Assembly (NCBI GenBank): GCA_021784715.1
Contig: JAJYHP010000001.1
Location: 1 to 16,101, forward strand
From: a bacterium
GTDB lineage: Bacteria > Eremiobacterota > Eremiobacteria > Baltobacterales > Baltobacteraceae
Direction of reading: 5' to 3'
DNA length: 16,101 nucleotides
Position 1 is the stretch's first letter, and each line of letters starts with the position of its first letter. Below the pieces are notes generated by a model, which worked only from the letters and a program-made list of their open reading frames with translations, was not told the DNA's origin and ran no database searches. The translations under genes and the position numbers were made by a program. Below are positions 7,366 through 14,948 of this stretch, in pieces.

Positions 7366-8896
7366 CCCAATACCAATCGGCGAAGAGAACGGTGAAAAGC
7401 CCTAACAACGGGAGCGAAAAGGCGAGGATGAGGTTGTTGACCCACGGGCGGTCCCCCCAACGCGCGAGGATGGCGAAGAGGGGAAAGAGGACGAGCGCGA
7501 AGCGCGGCATGCTCATGAGGCTCGACGTGGACATCGGCACCAGTACCGAGAGCGCCATATAGGCGATATAGGACGGGCGTAGGCGCTTCCATCCGAAAAT
7601 CAGCACGGCGACCATGAGCGCGGTGAAACTCAGTTCGAGGGCTTGATTTGCGACCGCCGCCCCGGAGTGCGCGTGGGCGATAGCGAGAATCGAATTCGTT
7701 ACGCTGACCCAGGGTGGGGCGAGGTGGCGATTCCAGTGCGCCTGAACGTGCGAGAAAAAGAGCGGATCGCCGGTGACGACCCAGAGGTAGGCCATATAGA
7801 GCGCGAGACCGGCGCCGATCAACGCCGCCGGCAGCAGCGAGCGAATGTTTTCGAGGAGCCGGTTGCGATAGACCGCATACCACTCCAGGGCGAAGGGAAC
7901 GAGCAACAAGATCCCTTCCACGCGCGTCATGGCGGCGAAAAAACCGATCGCACCGGCCAAAAGCCAGCGCCGGCGCCGGAGATAGAAGAACGTTGCGACG
8001 GTGAGCATGAAGAAGAGCGACTCGGTGTATACCGCCGAGAAAAACACCGCCGAGGGAAAGATCGAGACGTAGAAAATCGCGCGCCGAGCGACGGTGCGGT
8101 CGAATTCTCGCTCGAGCAATTTATAAAGAAACAGCAGCGCGAAGAAAAAACAGGCGTTCGAGATGAGGAGTCCGGCGACGAGGTGGTTGCCGACGAGGAC
8201 GCCGAGCGCGCGAATCATCATGGGATAGAGTGGGAAAAACGCCATCTCCGTGCCTTGATAGCCGCGCGTTGCGATGTCGAGATAGTGGACGGCATCCCAG
8301 CGTCCCCAGACCGCGAGCAGTAGTTGCGAGGATTCGCTGACGTGCTGCCCGGGGCGCTGGCCGATGATGACGGCGGCGAGCTCGGCAATGACGATAATTG
8401 CGGCTCGCGTGGCGACGAAATCGAGCAAGACCTCTCGGACGGTTTGGTTGAAGCGCGCCGCAATAAGGACTTTTAGAACGGCAAAGAGCATCGCGCCGAG
8501 CACGAGCAAGCGCGACCCGGTCGCGAGATTCGGCGGCACGATATAGGTCGCCCAGAGCAAGAGAAAGGGCGCCCACGTGATCGCGTCGTGCCGGAGTGAT
8601 TTTGCAAACGTGACGCCGGCACGTGCGCTGAAATAGCGTGCGTACTCGAGCCAGAGCGCGAGCGAAAGCGCGGCACCGAGGAGCGGCAATCCGATGAAGG
8701 CGATCTCGCCGATTGCCGGGCCGAGGCTCGGCGCGGCCCAACTTTGCCAGAGGAAGAAGCCAAGGGTTCCCCCCGATAGCGTCACGACGAGGAGGGCAGG
8801 AAGGCCTCCTTCGAGGGCGCGGTGGGCGGGATGAGCGCTGGGCGATGCGGCAACGGGTTGGCGTACGGACACGCCGGGGGAAGTTAAAGGATTCAC
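7358..8896 (-). CDS. PIG-V-like mannosyltransferase with N-terminal membrane extension
   Basis: A 512-residue polytopic protein. The PIG-V signature is at 200-225: WDAVHYLDIATRGYQ, then FFPLYP. It is followed by family-like blocks PSAVFFSAVYTESLFFML and FFAAMTRVEGILLLVPF. Eukaryotic PIG-V adds the second mannose to GPI; bacterial homologues are presumed to use polyprenyl-phosphate mannose with an unknown acceptor. The signature usually lies near residues 50-70. Here about 130 extra residues precede it, with about four hydrophobic stretches (roughly 33-50, 60-83, 106-121, 128-147). The start is GTG 8896, with GGGAAG about 6 bases upstream. It is the first gene of the minus-strand operon (PIG-V, GtrA, GT39) and is divergent from glpX across only 26 bp. 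Confidence 0.85.
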   Translation of the reverse strand: MNPLTSPGVSVRQPVAASPSAHPAHRALEGGLPALLVVTLSGGTLGFFLWQSWAAPSLGPAIGEIAFIGLPLLGAALSLALWLEYARYFSARAGVTFAKSLRHDAITWAPFLLLWATYIVPPNLATGSRLLVLGAMLFAVLKVLIAARFNQTVREVLLDFVATRAAIIVIAELAAVIIGQRPGQHVSESSQLLLAVWGRWDAVHYLDIATRGYQGTEMAFFPLYPMMIRALGVLVGNHLVAGLLISNACFFFALLFLYKLLEREFDRTVARRAIFYVSIFPSAVFFSAVYTESLFFMLTVATFFYLRRRRWLLAGAIGFFAAMTRVEGILLLVPFALEWYAVYRNRLLENIRSLLPAALIGAGLALYMAYLWVVTGDPLFFSHVQAHWNRHLAPPWVSVTNSILAIAHAHSGAAVANQALELSFTALMVAVLIFGWKRLRPSYIAYMALSVLVPMSTSSLMSMPRFALVLFPLFAILARWGDRPWVNNLILAFSLPLLGLFTVLFADWYWVA

Positions 8897-8922
8897 TCCG
8901 CTTCCCTTGTAGCCTGAGGCGG
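8897..8922. promoter_or_regulatory. 26-bp divergent spacer between PIG-V-like gene and glpX
   Basis: This is the only space between two divergent operons. It carries the ribosome binding sites of both (GGGAAG on the minus strand, TGAGG on the plus strand) and leaves no room for full promoters. The core promoters must therefore overlap the opposite gene's 5' coding region. I could not choose a convincing -10/-35 pair. Confidence 0.5.
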
Positions 8923-9884
<962 letters not shown>

Positions 9885-9888
<4 letters not shown>

Positions 9889-11288
9889 ACTCCCGGAGCC
9901 ATTACGATCTCGTCGTCATCGGCGCGGGCAGCGGCGGCTATGCCGCAGCGCGCACCGCGCGCGATCTCGGAGCGAGCGTCGGAATCGTCGATCGCGGACC
10001 GCTCGGTGGCCTCTGCATCCTGCGCGGCTGCATGCCCAGCAAAGCGTTGCTCGCGAGCAGCGATCGCGTTCAGGCGATTCGGAGTGCGGTCGCGCTCGGT
10101 ATAACTACCGGAGAACCTCGCATCGATATGCCCTATATCGCGGCGCGCAAACGCGCGCTGGTCGGTGAGTTCGCCGCCGATCGCATCGACGGTATCGAAC
10201 GCTTTCCGCTCCACCGCGGTCAGGCGCGTTTTTTGAACGATCGCGAGCTTGCGGTCGGCGACGAAATTCTCGAAGCCGACGCCTTCGTGATTGCGACCGG
10301 GAGTAACATCGCGCCGCCGGCGCTTCCCGGACTCGTCGAGACCGGATTCCTCGATAGCGATGCCGTGTTGGAGATCGAGCGTATTCCCGAATCGGCGATC
10401 GTTCTCGGCGGCGGATACGTCGGTTGCGAGCTCGGACAATTTCTCTCGCGTATGGGCTCGCACACGCAGATCGTCATCCGCGGCGAGCACCTGCTCTCCG
10501 GCGCCGATACCGATATCGGCGAGGCGCTTACCGAGACGTTCCGGAACGAAGGCATCGCGGTGCACGTCCGTTCGCGGATGCAGTCGCTACGCAAAGAGCG
10601 CGGCAGGAAAGTTCTTCGGTTGGAACGCGATGGTATCGGACTCGATATCGACGCAGAAGAGATTTTTTATTGTCTGGGCCGGGTGCCGAATATCGCAGGG
10701 CTCGACCTCGAGCGAGCCGGCGTCGCCGCGCATTCCGTCACCGGCATCGAGATTGACGCTAGCATGCGAACCACTAATCCGCGGATATTCGCCGTCGGCG
10801 ACGTTACCGGTGAATTTTTGCTGGTTCATATCGCGATCTATCAAGGCGAGATCGCCGCTCGCAACGCCCTCTCGGGTGGCGAGGAGCGCGCCGACTATCG
10901 GTTGCAACGCTCGCACACCATCTTCACCGAGCCGCAGATCGCCGTTGCCGGAGCCTCCGAAAAAGAGTTGCGACGCGCCGGAACGCCCTACGTTTCCGGA
11001 ACCTACGCATTCGCCGAGCACGGGAAGGCGATGTGCCTCGGAAAGACCGACGGCTTTGTGAAAATGCTCGCCGATCCGAACGACGGGCGCATTCTCGGTG
11101 CGGCATGCATCGGCCCTGAAGCCTCGGAGTTGATCCACGAAGTTATCGTCGCGATGCACTTCAACGCGACCGCGGAGCAGTTTGCGAAGATCCCGCACCT
11201 GCATCCGACGCTCGCCGAGATCTGGACCTACCCTGCCGAAGAGTGCGCCGAAAAAGTCGGGGCGAGTGCGGTCGGTGCAGGGCAATAA
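9885..11288 (+). CDS. Dihydrolipoamide dehydrogenase-like class I flavoprotein disulfide reductase
   Basis: A 467-residue FAD/NAD(P) oxidoreductase. The FAD-binding GAGSGGYAAA motif starts at residue 13. The redox-active CxxxxC is Cys44/Cys49 in GGLCILRGCMPSKALL. The second dinucleotide site is VLGGGYVGCELGQFL near 173. The FAD ribose motif is RIFAVGDVTGEFLL, and the C-terminal catalytic pair is His440/Glu445 (HLHPTLAEI). All parts for NAD-linked dithiol/disulfide exchange are present. However, the GGLCILRGC version of the redox motif differs from the GGTCVNVGC of housekeeping E3 proteins, and no 2-oxoacid dehydrogenase or lipoyl protein gene is nearby. It may be a paralogue with another disulfide or quinone-type substrate, so I give no symbol. 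It overlaps glpX by 4 bp and the amidase by 14 bp. Confidence 0.88.
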
Positions 11289-12201
11289 CGAGGCGCTCCC
11301 GGCGCGCGTTGCGCTCGTTCAGAGCAAGCCGCGCAAAGGGGCCTACGCCGAGAATCTTGCCGCACTGCGGGCGGTATTCTCGCAGTTAGCATCGCTCGCA
11401 CCCGTCCCCGAACTCATCGTGCTTCCGGAGGCGGCGCTGACCGGATACTTTCTCGAGGGGGCGGTCTACGAATCGGCGCGCAGCGCGGAACTCTTCGGGC
11501 ACGAGATTTCCTCGCTCTGGCGCGATGTCGCCGGAGAACGTCCCGTCGAAATCGCTGCGGGCTTCTACGAGGTCGAGAACGGATCGTATTATAACAGTGC
11601 GATTTGGCTCGCCCTCGACGAACGCGAAACGCGAATTCTCAACGTCCATCGCAAGCTGTTTTTACCGACCTACGGCGTTTTCGATGAAGAACGCTTTCTT
11701 TCTCGCGGAAACCGCGTCTCCGTCTTCGACTCGCCGCTGCTCGGCCCGACCGCCCTACTCATATGCGAAGATGCGTGGCACTCCATCGTTCCGACGATCG
11801 CCGCGTTGAAGGGCGCACGCACGATCGTCGTGCCGAGCGCCGCTCCGGGGCGCGGCATCGAGGGTGAGGGCGAACTGCTTTCGATTTCGCGGTGGCGCGA
11901 ACTCTTACGAGGAATCGCGATGGAGCATGGCTGCTTCGTCCTCTACGCCGGGCTTGCGGGCTTTGAGGGCGGAAAGGGGATGACCGGTTCCTCGCGCGCG
12001 ATCGCTCCCGACGGCGAGATTCTCGTGGAGGCCGACGCCCGCGAGGGGTGCATCGTTCGGGCGGAGCTCTTTCTCGACGACGTGGAAATCGCGCGCGCGA
12101 ACCTGCCGCTGCTCGGCGATCTCCGCGCGGTGCTCCCCGATCTGCTCGCCGACGACGAGTTGCCCTGGTTGCGAGGGCGCACCGATGTTGCCGGTCGTTG
12201 A
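11275..12201 (+). CDS. Nitrilase-superfamily amidase, probable glutaminase partner of NadE
   Basis: A 308-residue carbon-nitrogen hydrolase with a complete Glu-Lys-Cys triad: Glu52 (LPEAALTGYF), Lys127 (NVHRKLFLPTYGVFDE) and Cys164 (LLICEDAWHS). The HRKLFLPTYGVFDE block is typical of the glutaminase half of glutamine-dependent NAD synthetase. In that fused enzyme this domain releases ammonia from glutamine and channels it to the synthetase. Here it is a separate chain, stopping just as nadE begins (17-bp overlap). GTG 11275 is preferred: it overlaps lpd-like coding by 14 bp and has GGGGCGAG upstream. GTG 11266 is the alternative. An ATG at 11182 would add about 31 basic low-complexity residues and was rejected. 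A general omega-amidase role is possible, but position and motifs favour NAD synthesis. Confidence 0.87.
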   Translation: MQGNNEALPARVALVQSKPRKGAYAENLAALRAVFSQLASLAPVPELIVLPEAALTGYFLEGAVYESARSAELFGHEISSLWRDVAGERPVEIAAGFYEVENGSYYNSAIWLALDERETRILNVHRKLFLPTYGVFDEERFLSRGNRVSVFDSPLLGPTALLICEDAWHSIVPTIAALKGARTIVVPSAAPGRGIEGEGELLSISRWRELLRGIAMEHGCFVLYAGLAGFEGGKGMTGSSRAIAPDGEILVEADAREGCIVRAELFLDDVEIARANLPLLGDLRAVLPDLLADDELPWLRGRTDVAGR

Positions 12202-13036
12202 TCCGCCCAAGCGCGACCCGTACGCCGCGCCGAAGATCGACCCCGCCGTCGCCGCGCGGTGGCTCGTCGGATTTTTGCGCGACGAATGCCTCGGGCGGCG
12301 CGGCGTGGAAAATGCGGTCGTCGGCCTCTCCGGCGGGGTCGATTCGGCGGTCACCGCCTATCTGTGCGTGCACGCATTAGGTCCGCGCAACGTTCATTTG
12401 GTGCGCATGCCCTATCGCACCTCGAGTCCCGCGAGCCTGCATGACGCGCAACTCGTCATCGACGCACTCGGAGCGGTCGGCCATACCGTCGACATCACGG
12501 CGGCGGTCGACGGCTATCTCCAGTACGAACCAGAGGCCGACGCGCGTCGTCGCGGTAACGTTATGGCGCGTACGCGCATGCTCGTCCTCTTCGATCAATC
12601 GGCGAAACTCGCAGCGCTTCCGATCGGAACCGGAAATAAGACCGAACGGCTCTTAGGATACTTCACGTGGCATGCCGACGATACGCCGCCGATCAATCCG
12701 CTCGGCGATCTTTTTAAGACGCAGGTCTGGGAGCTCGCGCGCTATCTCGGCGTGCCGCCCGCGATCGTCGACAAGGCGCCGAGTGCCGATTTGGAAGCGA
12801 ACCAGACCGATGAAGGAGATCTCGGCATCCGCTACGCGCGAGCCGACGCGATCCTGTCCTCGATGTTGTTGGGATATCGCGACGAACAGCTGCGCGCGCG
12901 CGGATTCGATGGCGCCGAGGTCGCGCTGGTGCGCGGTCGCGTCGAGGGCACGCACTGGAAACGGCACCTGCCGACGACCGCGATGTTGACCAATACCGCG
13001 ATTAACGAATTCTATCTCCGGCCGGTCGATTACTGA
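12185..13036 (+). CDS. nadE: NAD synthetase, stand-alone synthetase domain
   Basis: Adenylates nicotinate adenine dinucleotide with ATP and amidates it to NAD. The 283-residue protein has the N-type ATP-pyrophosphatase loop SGGVDSA at 49-55, the GTGNKTE motif at 148-154 and the PSADLEANQTDEGDLG block near 203-218. The C-terminus HWKRHLPTTAML matches the family. The protein has only the synthetase half, so it needs either free ammonia or the amidase encoded just upstream in another frame. Start ATG 12185 has GAGGG about 6 bases upstream, within the amidase's last codons, which supports a separate, coupled chain rather than a frameshifted fusion. Stop and next start share one base (TGATG). Confidence 0.94.
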   Translation: MLPVVDPPKRDPYAAPKIDPAVAARWLVGFLRDECLGRRGVENAVVGLSGGVDSAVTAYLCVHALGPRNVHLVRMPYRTSSPASLHDAQLVIDALGAVGHTVDITAAVDGYLQYEPEADARRRGNVMARTRMLVLFDQSAKLAALPIGTGNKTERLLGYFTWHADDTPPINPLGDLFKTQVWELARYLGVPPAIVDKAPSADLEANQTDEGDLGIRYARADAILSSMLLGYRDEQLRARGFDGAEVALVRGRVEGTHWKRHLPTTAMLTNTAINEFYLRPVDY

Positions 13037-13653
13037 TGGAACCGGTTATCCCGTTTTATCCCGTCAGCCTGAATCTTCGCGGGCGACGTTGCGTCGTTAT
13101 CGGTGCTGCCGACGATCGCGAGGCGATCGAAAAAGCGGCGGCGCTCGAGGAGAGCGGCGCCGATCTCCTGTGGCTCACCGATCCTTCGACGGTCGCAGAG
13201 GCCGACGTGCGCGATGCATTCTTCGTGATCTCGACTCCGCAGGACGAACGGCTCTCGGCGCGATTGCGCGAGTATGCCGACCGCCATCGCTTTCTCCTCT
13301 GTTGCATCGATCAGCCGCGCTACGGATTCATCGCGATGGCGGCGATCGCGAAAGCCGGACCGGTGCGCATCTCCGTATCGACGACGGGGCTCGCGCCGCG
13401 AGTCGGTAAGAATCTCAAGGCGGCGCTTCAACGCGCGATGGACGGACGATTCGAACGCTTCATCGAGTGTCTCGCGACGCAGAAGGCGCGCATTAAGCGC
13501 CGCTATCGTTCCGAAGAGCAAGGTGGCTTGCGGCGCAAGGAGATGATTCGCGTCGCCGATGGCTTCGACGCCGACGTACGCTTCGTCTATCCGGAGTGGT
13601 TCGAAGAAGAACTCGCGCTCTCGTTCGCTCCGCAGGTGCTCGACGATGAGTAG
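13036..13653 (+). CDS. Divergent precorrin-2 dehydrogenase / sirohydrochlorin ferrochelatase-like protein
   Basis: A 205-residue homologue of the CysG N-terminal module (Met8 family), which oxidises precorrin-2 with NAD and inserts iron to make sirohaem. Evidence: the opening FYPVSLNLRGRRCVVIG, the DAFFVISTPQDERLSARLREYA segment, Asp92 in LCCIDQPRYGFIAMAAIAKAG (position of the catalytic Asp), and ISVSTTGLAPRVGKNLKAAL before the C-terminal helices. It departs from the family: the GGGxVAxRK dinucleotide motif reads GAADDREAIEKA (residues 23-34), and about 20 residues between the second strand and the DAFFVI strand appear to be missing. No sirohaem or uroporphyrinogen methyltransferase genes are in the window. 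It may be a reduced Met8 or a protein with a changed role. It overlaps nadE by 1 bp and cinA by 8 bp. Confidence 0.78.
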   Translation: MEPVIPFYPVSLNLRGRRCVVIGAADDREAIEKAAALEESGADLLWLTDPSTVAEADVRDAFFVISTPQDERLSARLREYADRHRFLLCCIDQPRYGFIAMAAIAKAGPVRISVSTTGLAPRVGKNLKAALQRAMDGRFERFIECLATQKARIKRRYRSEEQGGLRRKEMIRVADGFDADVRFVYPEWFEEELALSFAPQVLDDE

Positions 13654-14893
13654 CGTCGAACTCGTTGCCGTCGGCACGGAATTGCTGCTCGGCCAGCTCG
13701 TGGACACGAATAGCGCCTACGTCGCCGCCGCGCTCGCCGAGAACGGCATCGATTGTTACGCGAGCCATGCCGTCGGCGATAATCGCGAGCGAATCGCGGC
13801 GCTCTTTCGCGAGATTCTCGACCGTGCCGACGGCGCGATCTCGACCGGCGGGCTCGGCCCGACGGTCGACGATCTTACGAAAGAAGCGGTCGCCGACGCA
13901 CTCGGTCTCGAACTCGAACTCGACCGCGATGCGCTCGCCGAGATCGAAGGCTTCTTCGCCTCGATCGGTCGGACGATGCGTGAGAACAATCGGAAGCAGG
14001 CCTATCTTCCCGTCGGCAGCGTTCCGCTCCCGAACCCGCACGGCACCGCCCCGGGGTTCGTCGCGCTCCGCGCAGACGGAAAATTCGTCGCCTGCATGCC
14101 GGGGGTTCCGCGCGAAATGAAGCCGATGCTTGCGGAACGCTTGTTGCCGTGGTTGCGCGAGCGCTTCGGCGTGCGCGACGGCATCGTCACGCGCGTGCTG
14201 CACACCGTCAACATCGGAGAGTCCGAGATCGACCATCGCATCGCCGATCTCTTCGCCTCATCGGAGAACCCGAAGATCGCGGTCCTCGCACACGATTATC
14301 GCTGCGACGTGAAAATTATGGCAAAGGCCGAATCGGCGGAGCGCGCGCGCGCGGCGATCGCTCCGTTGGAGGCGGAATTGAGCGCGCGGCTACAGGGGCA
14401 CATTTTCGGAACCGACGCGATGACGCTCGAAGGTGCGCTGCTCGCACTCCTCGACGAGCGAAACGAGAGCCTCGCGGTCGCCGAATCCTGTACCGGCGGG
14501 CGGATCTCGGCGGCGATCACGGCGGTGCCGGGAGCCTCGCGCCGCTTTCTCGGCGGCATCGTCGCCTACGAGAATGCCGTGAAGCAGGCGCAACTCGGAG
14601 TTTCCAAGGAGACGCTCGCGCGTTTTGGTGCCGTGAGCGAAGAGAGCGCCCTGGCGATGGCGCGTGGTATTCGCGCCCGCCTGCAAGCCGGGATCGGCTT
14701 GGCAACGACGGGGATTGCGGGGCCGGAGGGCGGCAGTCCCGAGAAACCGGTCGGCACGCTCTGCGTGGCGATCGCCGATGCGCGTGGCGAGCGCGCCTGG
14801 ACGCTGCATCTGCGCGGCGATCGCGCGGCGATTCAAGCGCGGGCGACGACGGCGGCGATCGGCCTGCTCTGGCGCGAAATAAAGATTTCGTGA
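13646..14893 (+). CDS. cinA: CinA-family protein: ADP-ribose pyrophosphatase / NMN deamidase
   Basis: A 415-residue two-domain protein. The N-terminal molybdopterin-binding-like domain (COG1058) begins VELVAVGTELLLGQLVDTNS and has the STGGLGPTVDDLTKE loop at about 66-80 and CMPGVPREMKPML. The C-terminal CinA/PncC domain (about 260-415) has ESCTGGRISAAI at 280-291 and TGIAGPEGGSPEKPVGTL, the NMN deamidase signature. Known homologues hydrolyse ADP-ribose with the first domain and turn NMN into nicotinate mononucleotide with the second, feeding the NadD-NadE route. Presence with nadE and an amidase makes a NAD salvage role likely here. ATG 13646 overlaps the previous gene by 8 bp (ATGAGTAG) and starts exactly at the domain; an ATG at 13559 adds a non-homologous tail. 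Last gene of the operon. Confidence 0.94.
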   Translation: MSSVELVAVGTELLLGQLVDTNSAYVAAALAENGIDCYASHAVGDNRERIAALFREILDRADGAISTGGLGPTVDDLTKEAVADALGLELELDRDALAEIEGFFASIGRTMRENNRKQAYLPVGSVPLPNPHGTAPGFVALRADGKFVACMPGVPREMKPMLAERLLPWLRERFGVRDGIVTRVLHTVNIGESEIDHRIADLFASSENPKIAVLAHDYRCDVKIMAKAESAERARAAIAPLEAELSARLQGHIFGTDAMTLEGALLALLDERNESLAVAESCTGGRISAAITAVPGASRRFLGGIVAYENAVKQAQLGVSKETLARFGAVSEESALAMARGIRARLQAGIGLATTGIAGPEGGSPEKPVGTLCVAIADARGERAWTLHLRGDRAAIQARATTAAIGLLWREIKIS

Positions 14894-14948
14894 GATTCCT
14901 CGCCAGGCGCGAGTGAAACGAATCGCCGAGGGGTAACGTCTAGAGGCT
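14894..14948 (+). other. Gap between cinA and protease gene, with weak hairpin
   Basis: This 55-bp spacer has a small inverted repeat, CTCGC (14899-14903) and GCGAG (14909-14913), with a 5-base loop and no T-run after it. It is a poor terminator candidate. AGAGG at 14942-14946 is only 2 bases before the ATG of the protease gene. GAGGGG at 14927-14932 is too far away. No clear promoter was identified. Confidence 0.3.

Noticed and set aside
12150..12240. A frameshift splitting an originally fused NAD synthetase
   Set aside because: nadE has its own ATG with a GAGGG site at good spacing, and both chains end and begin cleanly at domain borders, so separate genes are more likely than an error; resequencing could still settle it.
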